Part shown: positions 1-12,400 of the stretch, in pieces
Layout: each line of letters begins with the position of its first letter
How positions within the stretch are numbered: the stretch's first letter is position 1
NCBI GenBank assembly: GCA_963169105.1
Contig: OY720639.1
Coordinates: forward strand, 85,666,593 to 85,730,592
Reading direction: 5' to 3'
Source: Ceriagrion tenellum
Taxonomy: Eukaryota; Arthropoda; Insecta; Odonata; Coenagrionidae
Length of the DNA: 64,000 nucleotides
Notes under the pieces: generated by a model
Database searches by the model: none
The model's input: only the letters and a program-made list of their open reading frames with translations
What the model was told of the DNA's origin: nothing
Position numbers and translations under genes: made by a program

Positions 1-390
1 TGGCTAGTGAGGAAAAGAAACTTCTGGATGAATCAAAGGGGAGGAAAAATATTTGGCTGATAGTGGTAATAAGGGGAGAATAGTTATGCAGAGACAGTAT
101 GATGGGTGTTGAGCAAGCAGTGAAGGGCAAGAAAGAGAATGTACATTTTACAGATGGGATGAAGATGGGTACTTTGCAAGCTGAGATGGAAAGATAAATA
201 CTAAGAGTGGATATGGGCCTGAACATCTAAAACTCTAGAGGATTTTGCTGGCTTCCATTTAAACCTGCCTCTAACAGAAGGATAAGTTGAATGAAAAGAA
301 CTGAGAATTCTTTGGACCATTATTTTCCATCACTATACTACAGAATTATGTAAACAAATTGTAAAAGCTTTGCAATGCAAAATTTGGAAT
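1..390. other. Unannotated stretch before the copia remnant
   Basis: Purine-rich sequence on the + strand with frequent stops in every frame. I see no domain, splice-bounded exon or repeat that I can name. It may be the eroded upstream part of the copia-like element that becomes recognisable near position 397, but no integrase or gag motif is legible here. Confidence 0.4.
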
Positions 391-396
391 ACATCA

Positions 397-1990
397 GTGA
401 GGCTTCATCAAGGAATTGGGCCGCATGGACTGAAGCAATGGTGGAGGAATATAGACCTGAATGTGGATGGAAGTAGGGGAGTGGCTGTCCTAGTTTACTT
501 TCTCAAAAATGAAGATGCAACAAAGTTAAGAGTGTCCAAATAGAAAAATAAGAAACGTGGGTCAACTGGATGGCTCAGGGCAACAGTTGTTGTGAAGAAA
601 TTTTGTCAGAGATATGAGGACAGTTACATTGAGACCTTCTCTCATGTAGTTAGCCTCTCTGAAATAACATACTTAATAATATTAGCTGTGTAACATGGCC
701 ATAGCCAGGATTTATGTTAAAGGGAAGGACACCCACATTTAGCTGCAGATTTATGCTGGGGGAGGGTCAATGCAACATCCTGTATGGCTTCACAGAGCAG
801 ATTTCAAAAGAAATGTCTTGTTCAAGGAGTCACTACCCTTCCTGTGGCTATGACCATGCTGTGGAACCAGATTTGAAGTTTCGACATTTCTATGCCACAG
901 ATGAATTCTAGAAATGGTGACCTTTGAAGTATGTGCATGGAGCGGCTACAGGATTTTGTGTGACAGGGTGCTAAAATTTATATTCATCTTCTCCAAAAAG
1001 CTTAATATAGTCCCGAGTCAGCTTGAGATAAAAGTAGGTTTTGATTGACTAAATCCTGTATGTTTGGGGAGTTTGTGATTTCTTGAATGTAACTGTAGTT
1101 TATTGGGATATTTTTTGGCTTCCTGTGAAAGCAATGCCATTACCCATAATTCGCTGGAGTCACTACAAACAACTTTGTAATACCTACCTAGAGAGAGAGT
1201 TTGAAGAATTCTGGGGGTGAGATCCAAAGATAAAGATGTGTATATAATTTTCAACGATCAATAAGAAGTTCAGACTATGCCGAGTTCCTCAGTAAGTTAA
1301 GCTATTGGAGGGTTCTCCTCCACAAAGGATTTTTGTGGGTTACAAAGGTATAGTCATAGAGCTAAAGGCAACTGAGAGAAACTGCTAATTGTGCCCAAAT
1401 AGATACTGAATGAAAGAAAAGAAGAAAGGGGAAGAAGAGTGTCATATTATTAACACCAGACCTGATATTGCTTATGCCATAGCCAAGCTTAGCGATTTAA
1501 AACTATCATAATATGCATCACTGTCAGTATGCTGAGAGGATACTGAGCTTTTTAGACAAGATCATTGAGGTAGGTAGAAAAACACTGAATATCCACTAGG
1601 AGGGTAGATATGCTGAATCAAACTTAACTTGTGAAAAAGATGAGGGTATTCAATCGACTGGCTTTGATGTTGTTGGATCAGTAGCATGGACTTGTGAGAA
1701 ACTGTATTTTGTTGCCAGATTTAACCATTGAGATTGATGTAGGTCTTGAAGCACATAGACTATTTCGCAAAAAAATATGTATGAGACATTATACGTCATT
1801 GTGACTAAATAACTGTGGACACTATCGCACCCAAGTCAGCACTCGGTGAATAAGATGTTCAAAAAGTCGATTTTATCGAATGCCGCTCAATCAGCAGTAA
1901 AAATCAAGCTGTAAAAAGCAAGAGCAGCTAACACCTCAGAGGTAAAAGTGTGATTCAAACTTATGGACGTTAAATATTACATCATCATTA
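397..1990 (+). pseudogene. Decayed Ty1/copia-type retrotransposon pol
   Basis: In life this polyprotein would supply reverse transcriptase and RNase H for an LTR retrotransposon. Read in + frames that shift several times, the stretch gives the usual copia order. First comes an EAMVEEY block near 397-455, which resembles the copia EAM-EE lead-in to RT. Next is a VVVKKFCQRYEDSYIETFS block near 580-650, matching the copia K-F-Q-G-DY-ETFSPV motif. Then TRPDIAYAIAKLSD lies near 1456-1497, the end of the RT domain. Last, an YAESN...STGF...W block near 1610-1725 resembles the YADSDWAGD..STSGY..SW region of RNase H. Stops and frameshifts are frequent and the catalytic YVDD box is not legible. The interval 690-1450 seems partly replaced or scrambled. 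I saw no LTRs. The copia call rests on several collinear motifs, each of them diverged. Confidence 0.65.
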
Positions 1991-2199
1991 AATGTAAGTT
2001 GTTTTGGATGGTATAAGTGAATACTGTGTGAAAATTGAAATGATTGAGGATGTTAACACATCACATGAAACGATTTCTCAAGAACATTTCAACACTAATG
2101 TGCTAAGGGGAAAAGATTCTTTTGAAAATGCAATGAAAATTCACCAAAATAGAAATACATATTGCTAGGGGCTGTTGAGGGGGTGAAGAAGAGGAAATT

Positions 2200-4029
2200 T
2201 GGACCAACTGCATAGTCATAGTTGAAAAATGGCACTCCCTGCAGTACAGCCATCTGAGAAGGGCACATGAATTCCTCGTAGATTACACCAGTTGCAAAAA
2301 TCTATAAAATCTTGAGAAATAATTGTATTCAACTTCACCTTTTATTGACATACATGTAAGGCCCAATGACAATGGAATTTGATTGATGTAATATTTTAAG
2401 TTGTCATTTAATAGAAGAAAAAATATTCTGCCGAGTGAGGAAAATTGGTCATGTCTACCTCTCCAGATCTGAGATGATATGATGGCATAAATGTTAAGTT
2501 GAAGTCAAGTTAAATCAAATGGATGACTGTCATTGAATCCACATATAAGTGACTGCCTTTACATGACTATTAAGAAAAAGAATGAAAAAATCAGCAATAT
2601 TGAAGTTATGTATAAAATAATCAAGGAAGAACAAAGGATTTCTAAACAATAGCTTTCATTAAAAAATTGGCATAGACTTACCATTTCATTAGCCTGACTT
2701 CCGCCAAATAAAATGAAACAAGCATCTGTCAGCTCATTTCATGGAGAGGTTATTCACAACATTCATTGCTGATTTCTGGATATTTATTCTTAGGATTGGT
2801 GAATGAGAAGTCCTGGAAATTAAATCAAAGCTTGTCATAAGGGCAATAATTTATGCCTCAAAATTCGCACACAAGTTTAGATGCTCGTATTTATAAAATA
2901 TACTTATAAATGTGAATAATTCAGAGAATTTTGAAAATAAAATATGAAAACATAACGGACAGTCATAGATTAATTTTTACAAAAAATACCCTGAGAAATG
3001 GTAAACAAGTGCTTTAAACTTTCCTCTTAAAATATGCCAATGAAATTTTTTGACAGCTAATTGTCATGATGATAAAATACGTTGTTCTTAAAAACCCAAA
3101 ACTCATACATCCAAGGCACAGTTAACAATAATTGGAAAAAATCATCATCCAAATGAAAAAAAGATTAACCAAAATACCTCTGGGCTTTACGCCTAAGAAT
3201 GATAGAATGCACTACCATGTAAGAACTTACAGAAGTAATTAAGGATAGCATCCAGGCAACCATTTAAGCAGGAGCCAACTTTGAGTAGCAGTCCTCAGGC
3301 ATAAAGGACATCCCTTGGACTTTTCAAAAATTCATCTAGAAGAAATCTGAACTCGTCATGCTTGCAAGTTTCTGCAAGAATACAATACACATTTACTTAC
3401 CAAAATGCTAAATACAACAGAATTTTAATGAATAAATATATATTGATTTTAATGGTTTCAAAGTCTCTTTAAAAATGAGAACCACAGCATAAAGTAGAGA
3501 TGAATATGAATTTAAAACAACAGCAAAAACAAGATGTTTTGAAAACATATTTTGGATAGACTAATTAAATTTAACAAAGTCTATATCATAATATCTACAT
3601 GGTATATCAATATCATAAACCTGAATTAATTTCAGGTAAAAAACCAAATATTATAAGATTACAGGCCAATTAAAAAAATTAATCACTGAAGTACACTGGA
3701 GATTATTAGATATTAAAAGAATAAGTCATCAATATCTGTTTAAAGTTATAGCATGAAACCTTCAGTAACAAAGCAATTTCTGACAAGATGGCAAGATAGG
3801 TGATCCAAATAAAATGCATGATTGTCCCAGCAGAGCATGTTAATACCTTTCTCAGAGTGCAGGGCAGAAGCAGAAGGCACCGGTCAACAAGTAACAGAAA
3901 TTTGGATAAATCCTATGATGATATAAAAGATGATGGGCAGATGCTGTCACTTCCAAAAAGGCATATACTTCTTCAAGCTTCTACACTTCATGAGGATGGG
4001 TGGCATCATCTTAAATCATATCCTTTGAA
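2200..4029. other. AT-rich non-coding stretch
   Basis: Strongly AT-rich sequence with many stops in all frames. I see no coding exon, RNA gene or long repeat. It separates the copia remnant from the satellite array. Confidence 0.5.
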
Positions 4030-6900
4030 TTTGCAACAATCGGGGATGAGCTACCACAGGTAGCTGATCGGGGATGAGCTGCCACAGGTAGCTAATTGGG
4101 GATGAGCTATGGAGAGAGCGGGTTAATACAGACAGAAATTCACTAAAAAACACTAATCTACCTGTGCAAAGTGACCTAGCCTTAACTAACGCAAAAATGT
4201 ATCTGACCGTTATGGTCCAAATCTAAATCATAGCGTGCCGACCTACAACCATCCTCCAATCTTTGTGAGGACATTGTGTTGTCATCATCTTCAATCTTCT
4301 CTCTTGAAGTTGCATCCAACGTTGGGGATGAGCTGGTACCTATGGAGAGAGCGGGTTAGCACATGGACATAAATACACTAAAAATACACAAATACACTTA
4401 AAAAATACTAATCTATACGCACAAAGCGACCTGGCCTTAACTACGCCAAAAATGTGTCTGACCATTATGGTCCAAATCTAAATCATAGCGTGCCGACCTG
4501 CAACCATCCTCCAATCTTTGTGAGGACATTGTGTTGTTATCATCTTCAATCTTCTCTCTTGTAGTTGAATCCAACGTTGGGGATGAGTTGGTACCTATGG
4601 ACAGAGCGTGTTAGCTCATGGACATAAATACAATTAAAAAATACTAATCTATACGCACAAAGCGACCTGGCCTTAACTACGCCAAAAATTTATCTGACCA
4701 TTATGGTCCAAATCTAAATCATAGCGTGCCGACCTGCAACCATCCTCCAATCTTTGAGAGGACATTGTGTTGTCATCTTCTTCAATCTTCTCTCTTGTAG
4801 TTGAATCCAACGTTGGGGATGAGTTGGTACCTATGGACAGAGCGGGTTAGCACATGGACATAAATACACTTAAAAAATACTAATCTATACGCACAAAGCG
4901 ACCTGGCCTTAACTACGCCAAAAATGTATCTGACCATTATGGTCCAAATCTAAATCATAGCGTGCCGACCTGCAACCATCCTCCAATCTTTGTGAGGACA
5001 TTGTGTTGTCATCATCTTCAATCTTCTCTCTTGAAGTTGCATCCAACGTTGGGGATGAGCTGGTACCTATGGAGAGAGCGGGTTAGCACATGGACATAAA
5101 TACACTAAAAATACACAAATACACTTAAAAAATACTAATCTATACGCACAAAGCGACCTGGCCTTAACTACGCCAAAAATGTGTCTGACCATTATGGTCC
5201 AAATCTAAATCATAGCGTGCCGACCTGCAACCATCCTCCAATCTTTGTGAGGACATTGTGTTGTTATCATCTTCAATCTTCTCTCTTGTAGTTGAATCCA
5301 ACGTTGGGGATGAGTTGGTACCTATGGACAGAGCGGGTTAGCACATGGACATAAATACACTTAAAAAATACTAATCTATACGCACAAAGCGACCTGGCTT
5401 TAACTACGCCAAAATGTGTCTGACCATTATGGTCCAAATCTAAATCATAGCGTGCCGACCTGCAACCATCCTCCAATCTTTTTGAGGACATTGTGTTGTT
5501 ATCATCTTCAATCTTCTCTCTTGTAGTTGAATCCAACGTTGGGGATGAGTTGGTACCTATGGACAGAGCGGGTTAGCACATGGACATAAATACACTTAAA
5601 AAATACTAATCTATACGCACAAAGCGACCTGGCCTTAACTACGCCAAAAATGTTCTGACCATTATGGTCCAAATCTAAATCATAGCGTGCCGACCTGCAA
5701 CCATCCTCCAATCTTTGTGAGGACATTGTGTTGTCATCATCTTCAATCTTCTCTCTTGTAGTTGCATCCAACGTTGGGGATGAGTTGGTACCTATGGACA
5801 GAGCGGGTTAGCACATGGACATAAATACACTTAAAAAATACTAATCTATACGCACAAAGCGACCTGGCCTTAACTACGCCAAAAATGTATCTGACCATTA
5901 TGGTCCAAATCTAAATCATAGCGTGCCGACCTGCAACCATCTTCCAATCTTTGTGAGGACATTGTGTTGTCATATTCTTCAATCTTCTCTCTTGAAGTTC
6001 TGTCCAACGTTGGGGATGAGCTGTTACCTAAGGAGAGAGCGGGTTAGCACATGGACATAAATACACTTAAAAAATTCTAAACCACCCCCAGCTTAGCGAC
6101 CTAGCCTTACCTAAACCAATTATGAATCTGACCAATAGTGGTCCAAATCTAAACCCTATTGGACCAGCCTAAAACTGCATACAACTTCCGTCTTGATGAG
6201 GACCTAGGGAGAGAGATACTAACTACTTCTACAACTACAACCACTACTACTACTAACTAATAAATGGAAACACTAAATAACTAAGTCATGCATGCAAAGC
6301 GACCTAGGATTAACCGTGCAAAATATAAATCTGACCATAATGGTCCAAATCTAAATCCTAGCATGCCGGCCTAACTCTGCATCCAGCTTCCAATCTTCAC
6401 GAGGATATTGTGTTGTCATATTCTCCAATCTTCTCTCTTGAAGTTCTGTCCAACGTTGGGGATGAGCTGTTACCTAAGGAGAGAGCGGGTTAGCACATGG
6501 ACATAAATACACTTAAAAAATACTAAACTACCCCAGCTTAGCGACCTAGCCTTACCTAAACCAATTATGAATTTGACCAATAGTGGTCCAAGTCTAAACC
6601 CTATTGGACCAGCCTAAAACTGCATACAACTTCCGTCTTGATGAGGACCTAGGGAGAGAGAAACTAACTACTTCTACAACTACAACCACTACTACTACTA
6701 ACCAATAAATGGAAACACTAAATAACTAAGCCATGTATGCAAATCGACCTAGCATTAACCGGTCAAAATATAAATCTGACCATAGCGGTCCAAATCTAAA
6801 GTCCAGTAGGTGAATGACCTATTTCTGCCCCCATCTTCAAATTTTCATGAGGCTGCATTTACATCTTCAGTCTTCTCTCTTGAGATTGTATCCACGCGTT
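4030..6900. repeat. Satellite tandem array, 235-255 bp units passing into ~446 bp units
   Basis: The phrase GTTGGGGATGAG recurs at about 4321, 4576, 4812, 5048, 5303, 5538, 5773, 6009 and 6455. The spacings are 255, 236, 236, 255, 235, 235, 236 and 446 bp. Units share a GGGTTAGCACATGGACATAA segment, a GACCTGGCCTTAACTACGCC segment and an ATGGTCCAAATCTAAATC segment. The 255 bp units carry an extra piece of about 18 bp that duplicates ACACTAAAAATACAC. After 6009 the unit is a dimer of a familiar half and a diverged half, which contains ACTACTACTAACTA and a GTCTTGATGAGGACCTAGGG stretch. The left edge at 4039-4090 holds a short 31 bp duplication of the GGGGATGAGCT start. No transposase or other protein explains the array, and the unit lengths are mostly not multiples of three. 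Confidence 0.95.
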
Positions 6901-8609
6901 GAGGACGTCAGCAATCATTTCTTAAATCTTCATTCTGCAATGTCGAAGAGAATCAACGAAAAATAAATAAAATTTTATATTTTTTTTCTACCTTCCACAC
7001 TAACTTGCCTTTACATACATGTTTCAACTGCATACATTGTATTCTCTACATTAATAGACTTCAACAGTTGAAAAGTGGGTACATTTGATCCCATTTTGCC
7101 TGTTGTGATCAATGTGAGGAAATTTTCAAGATTAAAATGATCAGTAATAAAGATCAGTATTAAAATATAATTATTGATGAAAAAAATTTGATGCTGATAC
7201 TCGTTAGAATGAATGCTGAATAAATGTAATAATTATTTTTTTATCAAATGAATTAGGAAGAAATATAATAGTGATGCTGATGCTCGTTAGAATGAATGCT
7301 GAATAAATGTAATAATTATTTATTAATCAAATGAATTTGGAAGAAATACAATAGTGATGTATAAAACTCTTTGAGTAGGAAACTACTCAGTGGATACATC
7401 TCCAATGACCATATTCCACAAGCAAGTAACCGATGAAATTGCCTTAGATTTAGTATAAACTGCTTTTTCTTGACTTTAACGCTTTATATCTTACTGTAGG
7501 TTCATGGAAGACCTTCTTGTGCATACGGTGATGCTATTAATTGCAAAAAAAATATTGAAAGTCAGCCCTGTTGTTTTCAAATCTACTAATCTGCCGTAGT
7601 AGGCCTGGACTTAAGTAGACTTAAGTCAGCCACCAGAGAATAGTGGTGATTGTCTCTTATAGAGACGAATAGTTAAATGAGCCACAGAAATATTATTTCC
7701 ACATGTAGTTCCAAAACTCTCTTGAATAGAGAGGTCAGCTGCAATGACAACCAGGGTCATTCCATCTTATTCAACAAACGATGGTTCCATGGGTAACAGA
7801 TTTTTCATAGCGCAGAGCATTTATTTAACACTATAAACACCAAATCTAAACAAATTTCTCATTTTATGGTTTATGGTGCTTAATACATTAAATATGCCCA
7901 TACTTGCTACTTGCTTGCACTGGCTAGAGCTGATTGTGAGCCTGCGGTGTCAGGAGTGAGAAAAATGCAAGTTTTTGAAAAATTTTTATTAGCTTGTTTG
8001 CGAATTTACACGGAATTATTCATCGAAATAGTTAATTAGGTAGGTACATACATATCATGAAAAAAGGATTCCATTATTTCCGAGATGTACTATTTTAAAC
8101 GTTATTTAACATTTTTATAACTTTAAAATTAACCATAAAGAGGAAATTCAAGGAATTCAATTTGTAATAGTATCATTATCATTTAAGAAGACTAAGGTTA
8201 AACTAAGGTAGGTATAGTTGCTTTACGACAATTCGAAGCAGAAATATAATTTAAAACACGATTAGGGGTAAGAACTTTAGGCCAGTGTTTGACAAAATTT
8301 AAATAGTAAATCATACAAAACTTTTTTCTCAATACCTACGGCTTCAGTTTATTTCATTCATGGTCACTGCTAGCCATACATCAAGTTTAGAAAAATCTGA
8401 TACCCGAAGGGATCACCATTTGCTGAATTGAGGTGTTATAACCCACCAGACAACCTGCTGGCATATACTACTTGATTGAAAGTCCGTCGTTGCCGCGAGA
8501 CTCGAAGACGATACCTGGGCCAAGTATAAAATATATGTTACCTGTGCAAAATATTCAACAAGATTCAAAAAGTAAAAAATGCGTAATTATCGACAGAAAT
8601 AAATTTTAC
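6901..8609. other. AT-rich intergenic stretch with one tandem duplication
   Basis: Apart from the 83 bp duplication near 7190-7359 this stretch holds no coding exon or RNA gene that I can support. It is AT-rich with scattered stops in all frames. Confidence 0.45.
7190..7359. repeat. Two-copy tandem duplication, 83 bp period
   Basis: GATGCTGATACTCGTTAGAA at 7190 recurs as GATGCTGATGCTCGTTAGAA at 7273. The downstream sequence (GAATGCTGAATAAATGTAAT, then ATCAAATGAATT and GGAAGAAAT) follows in both copies. Only a few substitutions and a short length change in a T-run separate them, so the duplication is fairly recent. Confidence 0.9.
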
Positions 8610-8646
8610 TGCGACCTAGTTTCAGATGCCTTTTCATCATCAGGTG
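8610..8646 (-). ncRNA. Hammerhead-ribozyme-like motif of a retroelement
   Basis: Read on the minus strand the order is CTGATGA (8643-8637), a short hairpin made of GATG and CATC around AAAAGG, then GAAAC (8623-8619) and TAGGTCGC. CTGANGA and GAAA are the two conserved strands of the hammerhead catalytic core, with stem II between them. Such motifs are known in Penelope-like elements and related non-autonomous repeats. Here stem II is very short and I could not fold stems I and III, so activity is not implied. The neighbouring CATCATCAGG phrases at 8640-8705 probably belong to the same repeat. Confidence 0.4.
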
Positions 8647-8731
8647 ATGTACATCTTTATCAGTACATGTTTACATCATCATCAGGAGATTTTCATCATC
8701 ATCACCCGATGTTGATGTAAAAACAATGAAA

Positions 8732-8958
8732 CTCAGATCGATTTGGCCAGTTTAGCTCGGTATAGTAAACGTAACGGGCTAGCGAGATCGATATGAGAAG
8801 CAGGCTAACTCGGGCCGCTTTCTCTGTCTATCTGAGATTTCAAATCTCTATGAACCGATTCAAATCGATATCTCAATGGATTTCGCATTGGTCAACCAGG
8901 CGATCCGAGTCGGCTGGCTTAGAATGTTCAGATCGGTCCGAGATCATATCGATCTGAG
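8732..8958. repeat. GATC/CGAT-rich segment with terminal inverted repeat, possible MITE
   Basis: CTCAGATCGAT at 8732-8742 is matched in reverse complement by ATCGATCTGAG at 8948-8958. The interior is unusually rich in CGAT, GATC and GAGATCGA words and contains many small palindromes. It is GC-richer than its flanks. I did not find a convincing target-site duplication, so a miniature DNA transposon is only a guess. Confidence 0.4.
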
Positions 8959-9544
8959 ATCGATTGGTAAACGTAGAGATAATTTCTGTGGATAATTGCA
9001 AATTTTCTATTTCTGCATCATGCATAAATACCACTCAATATCGCAAGAATCTTCGGATTTTATATCCAACAAGACTTAAGTATCTGAATTGGGACTTTCC
9101 GGCATATAGAAAGTTTTGATAGATTTCCAAATGCTTAAATCTTCAAACTAACATAAAAATTCGCTATTCGATACATCTATTATGGCTTGTATACACTACA
9201 TAAAGAATGAGTAAAGTCTGTATGTCCGCTACTCTTTTCCTCCAAAACCGCTGCACCGATTTAGCTGAATTTTTGCATGGTTATGGCATATGTGCTAACG
9301 TGAGCATATATAAGCCTATAAACAAATCTTAGAAAAATGTTCATAATGTTAGCCAAAACCTTACCATAGATGACTAATGGAATACATTTCGTAGCATAAC
9401 ACGACTAGCCATAAATAAGGCAAATTCAGTAAACTGAAAAATAATACGGAACCAAAGTAGTATGATGCGGACATCCGGAAATCTCACGAGCGACAGAGAA
9501 TCTTGCACACAAAAATGAAGAACGCCCATCCGGATCTCCCCGAC

Positions 9545-9850
9545 GAGGAACAAGAGAAAATTTGTGAAAAATATAAGAGCTAAAAAAAAACTGCAAAAGC
9601 GACCTCAAGAAAAGCGTCAGTGGAATTCAAAAGTAAAATATTAGGCGAGCCTTTGGAAGATAACCCGAACGCATATTGGTCTTACGTGAGGGAGGTTCAA
9701 GGGAATAAATCTATGGTAACGCTATTTTAGAAAACGGCTGAGGAGAAAGAGCTAGTGGCAAATTAGAAGAATGAAATATCTTTATCACCTTTTTTCAAAG
9801 CGTCCATACAACATGTACTCGGAACAACACCGCTACATTACTTAGCCTAA
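9545..9850 (+). pseudogene. LINE ORF2 linker fragment (5' part of an interrupted element)
   Basis: A + reading frame gives an EFKSKILGEPLEDNPNAYW block near 9630-9690, then SYVREVQGNKSM. This resembles the spacer between endonuclease and reverse transcriptase in CR1/L2-like non-LTR retrotransposons, where the pattern is LEDNP..FW.Y. Stops interrupt the frame soon after. The RT core of what looks like the same type of element resumes at about 11740 in the same orientation, on the far side of another LINE tail. Confidence 0.5.
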
Positions 9851-9859
9851 GGAAACAAG

Positions 9860-10769
9860 TCGACAATTTAAAAGCATATATCAAAATATGGTTATATTGA
9901 ATAAATGAGGAAGTTTTACAGTTGAAAAGGAAATAAAAAATTATATAAATCTAAAATAGAAAATCTTACCGCACTCTCTTTCTACTGACCCTAAATTCTC
10001 ACCGTAGCGAAAATGCAACATTTGTTTTCTGTAGAAAATGTAAAAAGATTACCACAATATACATCTATTCTTCATTGGGATTCGTTCGACAATAGTCATC
10101 AAATATTTCAACGGAAAAATATTCATTCGGGACATGGGATGGAGGTTTTAAAGGACTTCGGACGAAAAAGTGAAAGAGAAATGTTATCTTACTCTCTTGA
10201 AGTCTCATCTCGTGTACGCTGCATTCGAGTCAATGCTTAGAGCTTACGCGAGAAATACACAAAACGAAAAAGGAAACTCACGCTGTCTGAGAAAAAATTT
10301 CATGAAAAACGTAAAAGAAACAGCTCGTGAAAGAAAGGCTTGAGATCCGCGGGAGCATATACGATAGGCTACGATAAATTATAAAACTCGAATTGGGCAA
10401 GTTACAGCATGTCACGGAGCTTATTATCTTCACCTGGCTCTCCACTCCAGTCCTACGAAAGCGTTTTAATTAAGTATAGAGATAACGTACACAGGCGAAA
10501 TCAATATAGATACGGTCCAGCGAATAAGGAATTTAGTATCCCAAATGGAAATCAGATTAGCGTAAGGAAGTTTAGTAAGATGTAAAAAGATCAAGAACAC
10601 CCAGTGCAGGAAAGAAAACCAGGTTAAAGATATGCCTTCGTGGAAATCATTCAGTTATAAAATGAAGTAAAATTCCACCGTAATGCGATATAAAAAGAAC
10701 ACAATAGAGAGAGAGAGAGAGAGAGAGAAAATTTTATCGCACGCCAAGTACAGTGAAGAAAATGGCAAA
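9860..10769. other. Unassigned sequence between LINE fragments
   Basis: No recognisable protein. The stretch includes a pure (GA)n microsatellite at about 10708-10728. It lies between the two parts of the interrupted LINE and may be part of the inserted element or eroded LINE sequence. Confidence 0.4.
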
Positions 10770-11601
10770 AAGGCTAATAAGGAGCATGGAGCTCGTTATG
10801 ACAGCAGATTTTCCTGGGACAGTCATATTCACAATTTACGGAATAAATTGAGTTCTGTCTGTTACCTTATAAGATCTATTCGGCATACGGTTAACATTGA
10901 TGTGTTATTGTCAGTCTATTTTGGAGAATTTTACTCCCGTGTAATCTATAGTATTCTTTTCTGGGGTTCTTCTCCAAAGGCTAGTGTTATATTTAAAATA
11001 CAGAAAAGAATTGTTCGACTTATGTGTAATGTACCCTTCAATGTACCATGTCGCCCTCTTTTTAAAAAAACTTTGCATCCTGCCTCTTCCATGTGTCTAT
11101 TTATATGCTGCAATCACCTGTGCTAAACTGAATCTCTGTAGTTATAGCCGATATGACTTTTATCACAGTTATAACACAAGGAGTGCTGCAAACCTACACC
11201 AAACTATGTCAGGACTAGACATGCTGCATTAGGACCGAAAAATATGGGCCTTATACTATTTAACAAGTTACCAATTGAAATAAAAAAACTGTGAATCGTT
11301 AAGTGCATTCAAATATGCACTTAATCAATATTTACAAGGAAATATCTTCCACTCAGTTGACGAATTTATGCAGCAATTATAACAATTATAACTTATACTA
11401 ATAGTGTCTTGACTTGGCCTATATTTGTATGTCTAAACAAATCGCTGGACAGTTTAATGTAGTATTTGTATTAAAATATGTATGTATATTTTATTTTTTG
11501 TATTGGATAAAATATTTCTTGTATTTGTAAATGACGAATCCTATACCTACACACATTTGTATGGTCTTTGGAGAATAAATTCTATTTTATTCTATTCTAT
11601 G
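10770..11601 (+). pseudogene. LINE 3' end, C-terminal part of reverse transcriptase and tail
   Basis: From about 10795 a frame of roughly 110 codons gives FSWDSHIHNLRNKLSSVCYL, then SVYFGEFYSRVIYSILFWG, then IQKRIVRLMCN. This is the thumb region that follows the RT palm in CR1/Jockey-related LINEs (pattern W..HI..L..KLSS..Y.LR, then Y..Y.HS...YGI..WG, then I.QKK.VR.I). After a frameshift, YNTRSAANLHQT near 11175 matches the family's H.YNTR motif. FNKLPIEIKK near 11250 matches the closing LYNKLP.EIK. The 3' end is a short microsatellite-like tail of TATTCTATTCTA type at about 11574-11601. The element is 5'-truncated, as is usual for LINE insertions. Confidence 0.8.
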
Positions 11602-11739
11602 TTGGAAACTTAGTCGTCGCGGAGACTGGTTTTACTTGAGCAAGCGGCTTAGGATATAATATTTTGGAGACGAATAGAGAGTGAGAAATAGGTAGCGAGG
11701 GAGACGAATTAGGACAGGTAGGATAAGATAAGAAAGGGA

Positions 11740-12400
11740 AGGAGGCTTGCGGTGGAAAATTTTGAGGAGATAGAAAAGCGGATGGAGGGCCTGTTTTCAA
11801 ATGCGTGCAAAATATGTTGGACGGCGTAAGGAGGGTTCGGGGAACTCGAGAAATCAACTGGTCCCGATAGAATTCCCGCCCGAGTTTATAAAGAATCAGA
11901 GTCAGAAATAGCACCGTAATAAAAGTAATATTCGAAAAATCTCTAGCAGAACATCAGGCCACTTACAATTGGAAAATCGCGAACGTTACACTTATCTTTA
12001 AGAGCGGTGATAAGGAAGATCCTGGAGACTGCAGACCTGCCTCCCTTACATCTATCTCATGCAAAATTTACACAATCGTCAATTCAACTATGGGGTATTT
12101 AAATAGCCCAAACTTGTTGATTTAAAATCAGCATTGATAAAGACAATGCAGGTCCTTCGAAACCCAGCCAGCCCTCTTTCTTCACGATATTCTTTCCTCT
12201 GGAGATGGACTCGTGCAGCTAGATGCGATATTTTCTAGATTTTTCTAAAACCTTTTGATAAAGTTCCACTTTCGAAAGTAATTTTAAAGCTGAAAGCCTA
12301 TGGAATACATCACCATATAATATATTGGATAAAAGATTTCATAGATAACCGCGAACAAAGGGTGCACAGCAGCACTCTCTCAGTCTACGTTCTGACCGCG
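11740..12400 (+). pseudogene. LINE reverse transcriptase core, broken
   Basis: Frames that shift several times give, in order, KSTGPDRIPARVYKE near 11848, the K.PGPDGI start of LINE RT domains; GDKEDPGD near 12008; TSISCKI near 12050; and LFLHDILSSGDGLVQLDAIF near 12175-12230. DFSKTF follows and corresponds to the catalytic-block pattern D.SKAFD. KAYGIHHHII-like sequence then follows near 12290-12330. This is a typical arthropod non-LTR retrotransposon RT with many stops. It probably belongs with the linker fragment at 9545-9850, split by the LINE tail that ends at 11601. Confidence 0.75.

Noticed and set aside
4030..6900. CRISPR-like regular repeats
   Set aside because: The whole unit, not just a short repeat, is conserved. 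There are no unique spacers, and the context is a eukaryotic satellite.
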